Assembly: GCA_002917075.1 (NCBI GenBank)
Contig: NTMA01000108.1
Span: 1-64,000, forward strand
DNA length: 64,000 nucleotides
Source: Hawksworthiomyces lignivorus
Taxonomy: Eukaryota > Ascomycota > Sordariomycetes > Ophiostomatales > Ophiostomataceae
Direction: 5' to 3'
The translations under genes were made by a program, and so were the position numbers. This document shows positions 11,541 through 24,045 of this stretch, in pieces. Within the stretch, counting starts at the first letter, position 1; every line of letters begins with the position of its first letter. The notes under the pieces were generated by a model. The model saw nothing but the letters and a program-made list of their open reading frames with translations, was not told the DNA's origin and did not search any database.

Positions 11541-13479
11541 ATGTTAGCCAGACGGGCTTTATCAGCTCCGGTGAGGGCCTTATCGACGGCCTCACCGACT
11601 CGTGTTAGACAGTCTTTAATACCAGGTCGCACCTCGCTCCCAGTACGAAGCTTCGTTGGTTTTCAATATGAACCTCAAACGTGTCAGTCTCGGTCATTTT
11701 CCGGGAAACCAGCCATGGCCTCATCATCATCCGCAGCGGCGACAGCCGCAGAGCCGGCAGACGCATACGTTGTGGGAGACCATGCTCAGCCAGGGCCGGG
11801 CATGTATAGCGTAACTATTAGCGATATTGAAGCACGAAGGAAGCGAGATGGGCGCTTAGTGGCGGGCACCGCAGCCGTTGCAGACGTCGACTCATTCAAG
11901 ACATTCCCGCACTGGCGGGAGCTACCAAAGGCACGGCAGTGGGACCGCCTACTGAGCACTGAGAGCGCCTCACGGGAGCCGTGCGTGCTTAAGCAGGCGG
12001 CCAAGCACCTGAAGAAGCCGGGACTTATCTCGCTGGGTGGCGGCCTGCCGTCGCCAGAGAACTTCCCCATCTTGTCTTTGAGCATGCGCGTGCCGACAGG
12101 GGCGACAGACTTCACCGAGGCCGCGGCAGCATCGGAGGACGGCGGAGCGACTGTCAGTATGGGAAAGTATGATACAATGCAGCCACTTACCACCGCAGGC
12201 GGCGAGAGCGGCCCCGCCGAAGAGTATGACCTGTCCATTGCACTCAACTATGGCCAGTCCGCGGGGTCTGCACAGATGCTGCGGTGGGTGACAGAGCACA
12301 CGGAACTCGTGTGCCGACCACCATATGCTGATTGGCGGGTATGCCTGACGGTGGGCAGCACGGGATCGCTGGAGCAAGCGCTGCGCATCTTTTGCGATCG
12401 CGAGCGCGGTGACACGCTGCTTACTGAAGTCTATAGTTTCTCAACGGCGCTCGAGACGGCCAAGCCACTCGGTATCCACGTCGTTGGAGTTGAGATGGAT
12501 GAGCAGGGAATGCTACCGGAGAGCCTAGAGACGCTGCTGTGTGGGTGGGATATACAAGCGCGCGGCGGCCCGCGCAAACCGCATGTTCTGTACACCGTGC
12601 CGAGCGGCCACAACCCGACGGGTGCCACGCAGAGCGCGGAACGCCGCCAAGCTTTGTACAATGTCTGCAGTCGACATGATATCTATATTCTTGAAGATGA
12701 ACCGTACTACTTTTTGCAGATGCCACCCTATGCACGAAATCGACCTGAATCACCCGAGAAGGCGCCTCCAGCGCAGTCTTCTGAAGATTTTCTACAGTCG
12801 CTAATTCCAACATATGTGAGCCTGGATGTGGACGGCCGCGTCATGCGCATGGACTCTTTTTCGAAAGTACTCGTTCCTGGTTCGCGCATGGGCTGGATCA
12901 CGGCTTCGGAGCAAATTGTTGAGCGTTATATGCGTCACAGCGAAGCGTGCAACCAGGGTCCGTCTGGGTTCTCTCAGGTAGCATTATATGAGCTGCTCGA
13001 GAAGACATGGGGCCATGAAGGCTATCTGCGGTGGCTGGCCCATATCCGGGAGTCATACACGCAGCGGCGCAATATTCTTCTAGACGCCTGCGAGGACCAT
13101 CTGCCGGCTGGTATCGTTACCTGGAATCCTCCGGCTGCTGGGATGTTTGTAAGTGTTACAGTATAATTCATATTTCCTTTTCCAACTCTAATCATCACTG
13201 CATACTAATTTTCGTTCTCCCCAGCATTGGCTCCAGGTCGACCATACACGCCATCCGGACCATGGAAAGCGTAGCATTCTCGAGATCGAAGAAGAAATCT
13301 TCAATTTATGCATTGAGAAAGGCGTTCTTGTTGGCCGTGGATCCTGGTTTGCCGCAGAACCGGAGCAGCCCCAAACTGGCCTCTTCTTCCGCGCGACATA
13401 CGCAGCTGCCTCAGCCGACGCGATGACTGAGGCGATCCGCCGTTTCGGTGAAGCTGTTCGGGAGAGCTTCCGCCTATGA
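11541..13479 (+). CDS. ARO8: ARO8-like aromatic amino acid aminotransferase, mitochondrial presequence
   Basis: Two exons, 11541-13148 and 13225-13479; 620 aa from the chosen start. PLP-dependent fold-type I aminotransferase: GLISLGGGLPSPENFP, NYGQSAGS, TVGSTGSLEQALRIF, SGHNPTG (Asn about 357), EDEPYYFLQ, and SFSKVLVPGSRMGW with the PLP lysine at about 441. The last exon supplies the conserved C-terminus (IEKGVLVGRGSWF, LFFRATYA). Yeast Aro8 transaminates aromatic amino acids, 2-aminoadipate and kynurenine. The N-terminus from 11541 (MLARRALSAPVRAL, rich in Arg/Ser/Ala, no acids) looks like a mitochondrial presequence; an in-frame ATG at 11715 (MASSSS) would give a shorter cytosolic form. Convergent with the P450 gene. 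Confidence 0.92.
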
Positions 13480-13909
13480 AAGTTAAAAACGAACAGGGAG
13501 AAGACCTTCTGAGATCATGGCTTACGAATTTTTTTATTTTTATTTTTGGATTTAATAGAGAGTGGACGTCATACCGAGACGTTCACAGCGATTTGTAGCC
13601 TGCATTAGCTGTCAGCTATTGGATGGAAGAGATCATACAATAAGAGCAGAAAAGTGCGCTGAAAGTTAGTCGTAAATAACTAAATACATCAATGACTATA
13701 GTACGTCGGAGTGTTCTGTAGTCGTTTCTCCTCTCATCAATATGGATGTCCATTTAACCTGCATTTTTGACAAACTTGCGGAGGAATCACGATCCTGTCA
13801 AGTCTCATCCAATTCATGGCAAAATTCCGGTGTCTTTCACTATAGAAATCTCCGATTTCCCATTCCCTTGAGTCCTCGTTACTTTCATCCCCCCCAATGC
13901 ACTGCCACG
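13480..13909. other. 430 bp intergenic, convergent 3' ends
   Basis: Lies between the ends of the ARO8-like and P450 genes; holds only their 3' untranslated and termination sequence as far as I can see. Confidence 0.6.
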
Positions 13910-15654
13910 TTACGCCTTCACGGGCTCATAGAACGCGACTTTGACGCCATCACCGGGCTGCAGCACAATGTCGGCTTTGAGGTTCGGGCTGCCGCCATCA
14001 ATTGGGTCCATGTGGCTGACGACGCGGTCGAACTTCTGGAAGAGACGCACAAGCACGTAGCCCATCTCGGTGAGAGCGAATTGCTGGCCGATGCAGATGC
14101 GCGGCCCGCCGTTGAATGGGATATACTGCCATGGCTTGGGCTGCCAGTGCTCCCAGCGCTCAGGAGCGAATATATCTGGATGGGGAAGGTGCGACGGGTA
14201 GAGGTCGGGCCGGCGCTGCATCAGCAGCGTCGAGTAACCGATTGGCGTGTCCTTGCAGATGGCCACAGGCTCACTCCCATCAGGTCCACCACCGTACGGC
14301 AGCGTGGTGTCGTGTAGGGCAAGGCGTACATTGAACGGCACAGCCGGGTACATGCGCAGGGTCTCGTTGAGGACATGCTGAAGGTACTTCATGGCCTTGA
14401 GATCAGCATAAGTTGGATGCCGACACGCGGCATCGCCCTCGACGCCGACGAACTGAGCGATTTCGGCGCGCAGGCGTTGGACGCATTTCGGCTTCTTGCT
14501 CAGCTCATAGATGGCCCACGAGAGGGTGCAGGCGGTGGTGTCGCGGCCAGCAAGCAGCACAGCCATGAGCTGGTCACGCAAGACCTTACGATCACGAGTG
14601 AACTGGGCCAGCGCGTGCAGGAAAGTGTAGCGTCCGCCACCTTCCTCACCGCCGTCGTGGATCGTCTTTTCGAGCTCCTCTGGCGGCAGGCGCAAGGTGC
14701 GTTCGATAAACGGATTGATGAATTCTTCAATAACGCGCAGCCCGCGGTTGTAGGAACCCCTGGGGATCAAGCCCTGGGCAGGCCCTGAGCGACTGATGAG
14801 GCTCTGCACGCGCTGAACCTCGGTGAAGGCCTCTGCAAACTCTTGTCGTGGAATACTTTATTTTTTTCTCATTAGAAGATAACTCTAACAGTCTGGAAAG
14901 CACTATAATGCTGGACGAGATTTGAGAGACAAAGAGGGAAAACTCACGTCAAAGATTGCGTGTCCTTGCCTAATAGAAAATCTGTAGCTACGTCGAGCGT
15001 GTAACGGAAGAAGAGGTTGCTGATGTCGAGGATGCGCCCGTTGGCCGAGTACTTCGGGGAATGATCACCAGAAGCCTCAGCGGCGATGACCGCAGCCGCA
15101 GCTGCGGCGTCACCGCCAACCGACATGGCGGTGAACAGGGTCTGAAGATGTGCTTCGAATGTGTGCAGATCGGATACGCGGTCCTTGATGAACTGCGGGC
15201 GCAAGAGCTGGCGGCTGGCATGCCACTTGGCGCCGTCGGTAGCAAAAATACTGTCGCCCAGGAAGGGTTCAAACTCGCGATGGAAGGGCTCGCCCTTGCC
15301 ATAGTCCTGGAACTGGGTGGCCAAGATAGCCTTGATGTTCTCCGGATCTTCGGTGAAAATGATGCGTCTGCCGAAGATGCGGAACTCGGCAGTGTGGTTG
15401 TTGACGGTGCGGAATACGTTCGCCCAGAGTTCATGAGTCTTGTTGGCAGCAGCGGCCTTCAACGTGCGGACGACCAAGTCGATGCCCCAGGGTAATTTAC
15501 CGCGGAACACCGGTGCCCGCACACCGCCGGTGCGTTTGAGGCGGTATCGCTCATTCAGGCGTTTACCAACCGCATAAACAACATAGCAGGTAAGGGCAAC
15601 AAGGAGAGTGGAAGTCCAGGAGATACTGGCAAGAACTTCTTCGACGAGACCCAT
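13910..15654 (-). CDS. Cytochrome P450, CYP52-like (fatty acid/alkane hydroxylase type)
   Basis: Two exons, 15654-14948 and 14855-13910; 550 aa. N-terminal signal-anchor helix (about residues 9-30), then P450 landmarks: GDSIFATDGAKWHASRQLLRP (C-helix), AGRDTTACTLSW (I-helix oxygen-activation site), NETLRMYP (ExxR helix K), and the heme loop FNGGPRICIGQQFALTEMGY with the Cys at about 488. The C-helix and heme-loop wording is typical of the CYP52 clan (CYP52, CYP539, CYP584), which oxidises alkanes and fatty acids at the omega carbon in the endoplasmic reticulum. The 92-nt intron joins Thr235 to IPRQEFAEAF in phase 2. Exact family number and substrate cannot be read from the sequence. No cytochrome b5 or reductase gene is nearby. 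Confidence 0.93.
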
Positions 15655-17802
15655 AGTGCCAAATGGATAAGTATTCTTATTTCCCGTAATGTATGTATGA
15701 TTTGTGCTCAGGGATATACGACGCCCAAGAGAAGAACAAAGCGGTCACAGAGAGCACAAATGATGTGACACCTTTGTTCGTAGAGTGAACCAACGTTTAA
15801 ATTTGGTAGCAAACCACTCAAAGGGAAGAGAAACAAAGGAGAGTGAATATATTCGACGGAAATGGAAAGAGAGATGAGGGAACGGCTTCCTTTTAAGAAT
15901 AAGAAGAATATAATCGGTGCCCTCTCTTACTTCAACTGTATATACAGATCCTAGCCGATAAAAAAGGTTATGAGAGGGGGTTGCTCAGCATCGACACTCT
16001 CAAAAGGCAAAGAACCTGTACGTTCGTAATACGGAGCAACAATCAAGGCTGCTTTACGGCTTGTATCCAAGCATGCAAAGCAACCTGTTACAACTGTTCG
16101 GCAGGCTGGCGGCGAAGGACAATCATATTAGCCAGGGAGGGTGGGCACAACCAAGTTTTGCAGCTATACTAGGATTACCAGACCCTGCCTTACTACTACT
16201 TTAGAATATCGCAAGGAAATCGACGAAGGTCCGGCAGAACCGGCGGATGCACTTACGTAGTGTTTCCCATCTTTACGGGGCCAGTTTGTTAGTGTGCGTC
16301 GCACTCCTTTAAGTCGTTAGTTGGTTGACCCCCAATCGCAAAGGCTACCCAGGCGCGTACTTTGTTCTTCCTCCTGACCGACCTGGTAACTTTACCGACC
16401 GTCGCTGCTCTAAATTGGAGATTATAGGTCACCGTACGGTCTTGTGAGACCCTTGCAGCAGCCAGCACCGTGCAACTTACGTCGCCCCATCTCTTCTTAA
16501 CTTGAATTTTCACTGGGGGTTTTATGCTCTGAACAATACTGTGGCGTTCGATATATTTCCCATTCTGCAGATTGGCACACTCGTAAATAAGACCACAGAA
16601 CGCAGCCATGCCTGGCATTGAAGAATAATACGCCGAGAGGATAAGATCGAAAGATGGAAGTGCTCGCTGTACGTTGTAACAGGGCAACATAAGGGAGGCA
16701 CAAACTACATCTTCTCTCAGGATGAGGGTGATAGATCAATTAGGCAGCTCTACTTTTTGCTTGCTTGCATACATGTCTCCGCAATATGGTGAAACAAGAA
16801 TACTTTTGTTGAAATCTTCACCTGCCAGATTTGCTCGAATGCTAAATGTTGGGCGAACCGTGCCGAGGCACTTTTTCTTAGTTTGCGGGGAAGGTTCAAA
16901 GCACGATCCTTAAAAGAAAGCCAGATCACGCCAGGTGCGCAAGATGGGTTAGAGAAAATATTCGGAAAACGATTAGAATCAGTGGGTGGGGGATGATCGC
17001 CGCGGGGAAGGAAATCGACGGTGCGTGTATGCAGCTTGAAGAAACTTTCATGATCGTCTGTCTTTTGGTTATGGAGAAAAAGTCGATGCTGAATGAAGTC
17101 GACAGATCCGATACCGAGCGACTAGATAACGGATCGGGCAAGTCACGGTTAGATAACAGAACTATGTACATATGTATATATGTATTTGTGTATGTATGTA
17201 GATCGCCAAGTAGCATGTATGATTAATATTGGAGACCAGAGTCTAGACTAAATGGTGGTGGGTGCGGCCAATCTCTGTTAACACAAACGCAGGCTTCTCA
17301 TTGGCTTTCTGCTCTTGTAGCTAACTCGAGCTATTTGGTTGATGGAGGCTGTGGTACTCCGTACTCCGTACGGGACTACACCATTGATGTCTAAATATGG
17401 AATAAATATAACAGTGACATTTTCCAGAAGCTAGGAGTAGAATGGAAACAAAAAAAATGTCCTGGTAAATAAGGCGAACAAGAAGGCGAGAGAAGAGGCC
17501 TAGGAAGTGCCTGAAAAGAAGCAATAATTATCAATTGCAACCGCATAGAAGAAGGTCAATGGTACTTTTCTACTTATCATTCATGTCTCATTACATAACT
17601 TGGGGTTTTGCTATGCCAATATTAACAGACGGTTTTGTGTAGAGCCTCTTTCGGAACCGGGACATCGGTCCCAATACATTATAATATGCTGTCCTCATGC
17701 TTTACCCTGAAATGCTTCCTTTCATTCCTCTGTCTCTCATTTCGATTATTGGTTGTTATATTTATGCCCACTTCTTGGACTGAAGCACTATCTTCCCACC
17801 CA
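15655..17802. other. 2.1 kb intergenic
   Basis: Upstream of the P450 and downstream of the hexosaminidase. No supported gene. Contains a doubled TACTCCG motif at 17355-17370. Reading frames at 16289-16739 (minus) lack any recognisable feature. Confidence 0.55.
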
Positions 17803-19680
17803 TTAGTATCCCGGCCCTACAGGCAGCGAACACTCTGTCGAGTTGTCTGCCTGGGTGCACCATGTCATCTGTACGGGTGCCGCGAGGACACCCCGCTTCA
17901 CCAACCGTTCGCGCCACTCATTGAGCCTTGGTGCCACCGTCAGCTGGCTGCGGTTTTGTCCCGTCGCAGGGTCCTTGTTGCCTGACCACAGCACCTCGCC
18001 GGCCGCACTGCCACGCGGCCACAACAGTGTGTCTAGATTGGTTCCATCCGCTTGTTCGCTCCACAAGGCCACCTCACCGCCCAGAACCAGCTTCGCGGCC
18101 TCGCCCGAGACGCCATCTGCAGGGTCGTGCGAGTACACGAGCCGCCAGCTCTTGAACGGGTCGCACCAGTCGTTGAATGGATAGTACGTGCTGAACGCCG
18201 CGCCGTTGTCGAAGTTGATCCACTGCCCGCGGCCACAGTCCAGATACCAAAAGTTGTAGTTGCTGTCGATCACCTGCAGGCCCTGTGCAGTCAACGTCTG
18301 GATCGAGCTCTCACCCAGCCAAGCCTGGATCACCGTATCGTTGCCCACGGTCACATTCCACGTAAGGGGGATCTCCTCCCAGGCCATGGGGGTCAAGCCG
18401 TGGGCGCGCACGCGGCCGTGGTTGGTCGTGATGAACTTCTGCAGCAGGGGCTGCAGGACACTGCTCTCGTTCGTGCCCACACCGGGATCCAGACGCGAAT
18501 CGTTGGCATTGAGCTCGTCTCCGCCTGTGTGGAAGTAAGCCGAGTAAGGGGCTACGCGCGGGAGCAGGTCCGCAAAGAGCTTGTCGAGGAAGTCGTCGAC
18601 GGCAGAGCTGTTAAGCTTGAACGCACCACAAGGCGGCTCGGCACACCACCATGTATAGGGAAACGCATCGTAGGCCACGATCAGTTCCGGATGGGACCAA
18701 GCGAGCGACCCGATATGGCCTGGCATGTCGATCTCAACAACGAGCTCAACACCGCGAGCAACGGCATACTTCTGCAGAGCGGCCAAGTCATCTGCGCCGT
18801 AGGTCAAGTCTGAGCGGTAAGCACCCTTTGCAGCAACTTCGGGGAGCGATGGAATCTCGAGCGGCCATGATTGGGAGTCGGTCATGTGCAGGTGCAGGAT
18901 GTTCATCTTGTTCCAGGCAAGTGCGTCAATGGTGCGGTAAATATGCTTGACGTCGTACCAGTTGCGTGAGACATCCAACATCACTCCACGGTGTGGATAC
19001 TTTGGCGCGTCCTGGATCGACACAGGCGCGTAGGGAGTATACCAGGCGTTTCCAGTCGTGTGCTCATAAAAGAGTTGCACAAATGTCTCCAGGCCGCGCA
19101 GGACACCGGTTGACGACACAGCAGTCAAAGTCGCTGCGCCGGACTTGCTCAACGTGAGATTATAGGACTCGTCCACCTGGCCGGCTTTTGGTCGGAACGT
19201 GGCAGCGGTATCCTTGGCCGTCTGCTTGATGGTAAGCGAACTCACCCATGTGTGTGGCGTGTACAGATTTGGTTCGAAACTGCTCAAGGAATTTTTTGGG
19301 TGCAACTTCCATGGCACAAGTCCATTCTGGAAGATGGCCCCGAGAGCACGCGAGACACCGGCCTGCACAATCTGCTGACTATTTTGAACATTGTAGGGCT
19401 GGTACCCGTACGTATAAACAATCTGATTTTGAGAAAAGAGGCGGTTAGGGTTATCACAATGCTCATGGTAATAAGATCCTCGTGCCACTGGGCAGGAGAA
19501 AGGAGAAGAAGAAGTAGAAGACCAGCGTACAGGTGCTCCATTGTAAGTGACTACAATGTTCTGGTTGATCAGCAGGGTTGCGTTGCCTGTCGATATGGTA
19601 TGTGGTATCGGCCATATAGCTGCGACTGGACTGGCCACGGCCAGCAGGGCAGCGGCGAGGAGCTCCTTTGACGGTAGCAT
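17803..19680 (-). CDS. Secreted beta-N-acetylhexosaminidase (GH20)
   Basis: Single exon, 625 aa, the usual length of fungal GH20 enzymes. Signal peptide (residues 1-21, ending PVAA) then the GH20b zincin-like domain (to about 190) and the catalytic barrel from about 215: YPHRGVMLDVSRNWY, MNILHLHMTDSQSWPLEI, EIDMPGHIGS, and the catalytic Asp-Glu pair in FHTGGDELN (about 383-387). Later TPMAWEEI, IQAWLGES and GGEVALWSEQAD complete the substrate pocket. Many N-glycosylation sequons fit secretion. The enzyme releases terminal GlcNAc from chitin oligomers and glycans; fungal homologues (NagA type) act in chitin use and wall turnover. No chitinase neighbour is present. Confidence 0.96.
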   Translation of the reverse strand: MLPSKELLAAALLAVASPVAAIWPIPHTISTGNATLLINQNIVVTYNGAPVRWSSTSSSPFSCPVARGSYYHEHCDNPNRLFSQNQIVYTYGYQPYNVQNSQQIVQAGVSRALGAIFQNGLVPWKLHPKNSLSSFEPNLYTPHTWVSSLTIKQTAKDTAATFRPKAGQVDESYNLTLSKSGAATLTAVSSTGVLRGLETFVQLFYEHTTGNAWYTPYAPVSIQDAPKYPHRGVMLDVSRNWYDVKHIYRTIDALAWNKMNILHLHMTDSQSWPLEIPSLPEVAAKGAYRSDLTYGADDLAALQKYAVARGVELVVEIDMPGHIGSLAWSHPELIVAYDAFPYTWWCAEPPCGAFKLNSSAVDDFLDKLFADLLPRVAPYSAYFHTGGDELNANDSRLDPGVGTNESSVLQPLLQKFITTNHGRVRAHGLTPMAWEEIPLTWNVTVGNDTVIQAWLGESSIQTLTAQGLQVIDSNYNFWYLDCGRGQWINFDNGAAFSTYYPFNDWCDPFKSWRLVYSHDPADGVSGEAAKLVLGGEVALWSEQADGTNLDTLLWPRGSAAGEVLWSGNKDPATGQNRSQLTVAPRLNEWRERLVKRGVLAAPVQMTWCTQADNSTECSLPVGPGY

Positions 19681-22409
19681 GGCAGGCGAGAATACAAGGA
19701 TACAAGGAGATATGTGGCAAAGGAAGCTAGAAGAGGGTAAGGGGAGGCAGCAAGAAATAAAAGCTAATAGCTAAGACACGACAGTTGTTTGTTCCTAGTG
19801 CAACACGGCGAGAGGATACGCGCGGGGTGTTGAGGCGGATGTAGAAGGAGGGAAGGAAGAATGAGGAAAGGAAAATAAGAAAGGTTCAAAATAGGCCAGA
19901 AAACTCAATTCCGTATTGTTGAAATTTCCTCCCGTGTCTCTCTTGCTTCCTTTTTCTGGTCCTCTTGCTATCTTGGATCAATCCAGACAGACTCCGTGGC
20001 CCGGTAATTAATATAGATTAAAAGAAGGCTGGCTTAGGTTCTTAATATGACCAAGATTCTGGAAAGAGAACGGGAGGATAAGACACGGATGTGAGTTGAG
20101 AGGGAACGGAGGGAAATGAGAGACAGGGGCAAGACGCAGAAAATGAGAGGCGTCAATGAATCTACTGTAACCAATTCCAAAGACAACGACTATCATTGCG
20201 TAAATTGACGTGTGTGACGTTGATTCTCTTGTTCGCTGTATTCTTAGGCTGGTTGCTAGCTGCTCAAAAAAGCTGCACCGCACCCGTTCGACAGCCTCGT
20301 TTCTCCTCTTCCCTCCGCGGTAGCGGCTTGCAAGCAACGCAAAAGAATACTTAATTTTTTTTTGTCCTGTAGTACCATCTGTCATGTGCTGGGGGTTATT
20401 GACTATTGACGCGAATTATCGCCAGACAGCCAGGTGGATAACAAACGTTGGTAAACCCGCTCGAAATGTGAGCTTGGCGCAACGTTACGTCAGAGGGAGA
20501 TCACCACTACCACAGCGAAACGCCCGGAACTCAAAAGACAATAGATGGGAGTGGCAACAAGTGGAGAGCGTAGGATCGGTGAGGTGCTGGGTAGGTAGGA
20601 TAATAAGATGACGATGTAACAGAAAAGCGAATGAAGAAGTTGTCTTAGATTTCGACAGCGACGAGCGACGCGAGATGTCGAAGAGGGCTCGATAGGGACC
20701 AGAGGGCAGTCCAGAAACAAGAAAAAAGAGCGGGAGCAGTTTTATCAACAAAAAGGAATGGGTCTTCTAGTAACACTTGTTTCTTTCTTCTTTCTCCTCC
20801 TCCTCCTCCTCTTCTTTATGCCTTAATTTAGAGTTAACCACAATCTTGTGGTGGCTCATGGGCCAAAAAAAAAAAGGCGGCTGAGATTGGGATCGACCAG
20901 GTTTTGGGAGCTCTCCTTTTGTGGTCTCTAATTCAGCAAACACAATTTAATGAAGATATGCGTTGTAAAAGTGCGTCTTACTCGGACCTCGCTTCTCAGG
21001 CCTTTTGGCCAATCTCGGCTCCTCTCGCGGTTCTTTCTGACTTGGCCGAGACGAAGCAGATGCAGCAGCAGCAGCTAGAACATTCGTCTGTGTTCAGCGG
21101 TCTATTGTCTCACTCCAATGATACAGAACCATACGTCGTACTGTCGCGTCAAAACTTAGTCACTGAGCCACAAATTCGTGCAGTAGGGACCGATCATTAG
21201 ATGTTGCACGGCAGGGCCACTGTCTCATGCCAGCCACTCCTTAAGCCTGGCAAAGAAGAGCGGGGGGAAGCAAAAGAGGCTTTCCTTTTTTGGGCTGCTC
21301 AGCGAGCTAGACAGAATCGAATCGCCAAGACTCGGAGGTTGAAGAGTCGAGCCCATGAGACAAAGCGTACGCACAGAAACGAAAATAAATCTGACGGGCG
21401 GTGGCAGTAGAAGGCAGGTCGGGCACATGTGTATGGTTGACGGAGATGGCCATAACCGTTGCTGGGCTGAACTTCCGCACAGGGGCCAATCAATCACAGA
21501 CCGGAGCCTGCAGCTCCAGCTTTAATAACTAAGCTTTAAGGTTTTTGTGTCTTACGTATGCTACTTTGTACCTTCAATCTTACTGGCTGCTGTTATGTGT
21601 GCTCATTTTCTTGGTTTTGGACGATCAGGTTTGCTACGGACTTGGTTGAAAGGTTGAAATAAATTGACTGGCAAGTTGAGCTGCAACAAGCACCGAACAC
21701 CTAAAAAGGACGAAGCATGATTAGAAAGTTTACCACCAGAACCCAACTTAGGCCCAAGCACACGCACATGGCCACTATTCCGTGTCACTGTGGGCCGAAT
21801 ACATGTACTCTGTTCCTATAGCGAGTTTGTATTATTATGCAAGCTGCTTTACGTAGTACTCCCGAAATCAATGCCTAGCAAGATAGGAGCGGCGGCTTTC
21901 GCCACACCTTGTTGACTAATTCTGCCTCAGGCCGCAACCTGGTTCTCCTAGTTTCTGCACTTTAGTATGGCTGCTTTTAAATCAGTATTTAGACACGTGA
22001 CCAAATACCAGACCAATGAAAGCGCGTCATCTGTCGCGCTAAGCACCCACGCAGAGTCGCACGCAAGTCATCAACCAGCGATTTTTCTCAATTTCGCAGC
22101 CGCAATCTACGAGTTTCTACAGCAAAGCTTTTCCATCAACAACATTCTTTACAGGCATCGCATGGTGCCGCCGAACAAGAAGCAAACATCCACCCTTCGA
22201 AATTTTTGAGTCGCGTCTTGGGCCGTTTTAAGGAAACAACTACTTGCAGTTCTGGGCCACTCCTCGCACGTCCATCGCGCTCGCATTTTCCCCTGTTCTT
22301 CTGCAAGGCTTTGAAAGGCGTCGACGTCGCCACCCTCACTCGCATATCATCTCCGGCTCCCAACCGCTCTCCATCCCGGGCAACTTCTTTGCCCATAATT
22401 CAGTCAAAA
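19681..22409. other. 2.7 kb intergenic, divergent promoters
   Basis: Upstream of both the hexosaminidase (minus) and the NAB2-like gene (plus). CT-rich tracts occur (for example 20783-20815). No coding or RNA gene supported. Confidence 0.55.
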
Positions 22410-24045
22410 ATGCCTGTCGAAGTCGCGATGAACACGCCACTGGCGGAGGCGCTGCATCAGCAAATTCAGCCGAAGCTCGTCGAGTACGGCTGGGCGCCGA
22501 GCGATGCGAGCGATACCACCATGGCCGAATACCTGATCTTGATGATTGTCAACGGCAAGACTGAGGATGAAATCGCATCCGAACTGTCAAGCGATTTGTT
22601 AAACTTGAGCCCCGAAGACAACAGCGCAAAGGAGTTTTCAAAGTGGCTTTTCGAGACGATCGAGGCGCAGAACGCCCGACTCAACGGCCCTCCCCCACCC
22701 GCGGCCAATGCTTCCCAGACCGACGGAGACCAAGATATGGACATGGATCTCTCGAGTTCCGATGCTCTTGGCGACTTTAGCGCGTATGTATTTTCCACTT
22801 CTGTGCATCTTCATTAACTTTCTGTCTGGTCTCGTACAATACTAACAGCTTTGCAGACCAACAGGGCCCAAGGCGATGCGGAACGGCGCAGGGGGCTTCC
22901 GCGGTGGACGCGATAAGCGCATGATGGGCCAGATCAACCGCGCCATGGATCGAACACACGACAGCGTGCTGCACCGCATCCGCGGCCAGGGTGGTGGCTC
23001 CGACCGCATCAACACACACGCACGTGGCTCGCCACAAGGCCCCCGGCAAGGCGGCGCTGGTGGTTTCGGCGCCGGCCGCCAGCAGCAGCGAAACGGCCGG
23101 ACAGCTGCCAACCTCAACCATGCTCTGACAGCTGCTGGCATGGGCGGTGGCCCGCAGCAAGGCATGCCGTGGATTGGCCAGCCTGGCCAGTCGCCGATGC
23201 AGCCGGGACCAATGGACGTGTATGCCATGCTGGAGCAGCAATCGCGGCTTATGCAGCAGATGCAAGAGCAGATGCAGCAGCAGCAGCAGCAGATGATGCA
23301 GCAAACCCGCCGCGGCGGCTTCAACCAGAACCGCGGCGGCCGGCCGCTGGCGGATCGCGTTCAACACCCAAATCAGAACCACAAGAACTTCCGCAACGGG
23401 CAGCACAATAACCAGCAGGGTGAGAACGGAGGAGATGCACAGGATGGCGACGCACCCGCAGGGGGTGACATTGACATGGCCGGCGACGCACCACGCGAAG
23501 CTACCGACCCGGCCGAGACGATGTGCAAGTTCAACCTCCACTGTACCAACAAAGACTGCAAGTATGCCCACCAGTCGCCAGCGGCACCGCCAGGCGTCAC
23601 CGTGGATGTGCACGATGTGTGCACGTATGGCGCAGCCTGCAAGAACAAGAAGTGCGTGGCGAGACACCCTTCGCCGGCGGCCCGCGTCGCGCACCAGGGC
23701 GAGCAAGACTGCAAGTTCTTCCCCAACTGCACCAACCCGCACTGCCCCTTCCGGCACCCGTCCATGCCTCTGTGCCGCAACGGCGGCGACTGCTCCGTGC
23801 CAGGCTGCAAGTTCACGCACATCAAGACGATGTGCAAGTTCCGCCCGTGCACCAACCGGTACTGCACGTTTAAGCACGAGGAAGGCCAGCGCGGCACGTT
23901 CCCCGACAAGGTGTGGACGGCTGAAGGCGATAAGGAGCAGGAACACATCAGCGAGAGGAAGTTTGTCGACGAATCGGCACCTGAGGAGACCATTCTCCCT
24001 GGCATCGATAAGGACATGGCCAGCGAGGAAGCGGTGATTTCTTAG
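22410..24045 (+). CDS. NAB2: NAB2-like poly(A) RNA-binding CCCH zinc-finger protein
   Basis: Two exons, 22410-22783 and 22857-24045; 520 aa. The N-terminal about 100 residues (ALHQQIQPKLVEYGW, MAEYLILMIVNGKTEDEI, LLNLSPED) form the PWI-like helical domain that contacts the nuclear pore protein Mlp1 in yeast. An RGG-like Gly/Arg region and a Gln-rich block (about 265-280) follow. Then five tandem CCCH fingers with the C-x5-C-x4-C-x3-H type spacing: CKFNLHCTNKDCKYAH, CTYGAACKNKKCVARH, CKFFPNCTNPHCPFRH, CRNGGDCSVPGCKFTH, CKFRPCTNRYCTFKH. Yeast Nab2 has seven fingers; five, as here, is the number in animal ZC3H14. Role: poly(A) tail length control and mRNA export. The start at 22410 is chosen because upstream in-frame sequence is not conserved-looking. 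Intron branch site ACTAAC at 22841. Confidence 0.95.

Noticed and set aside
16289..16739. Overlapping minus-strand frames of 80-133 aa
   Set aside because: No recognised motif, no splice continuity, and composition like the surrounding non-coding DNA.
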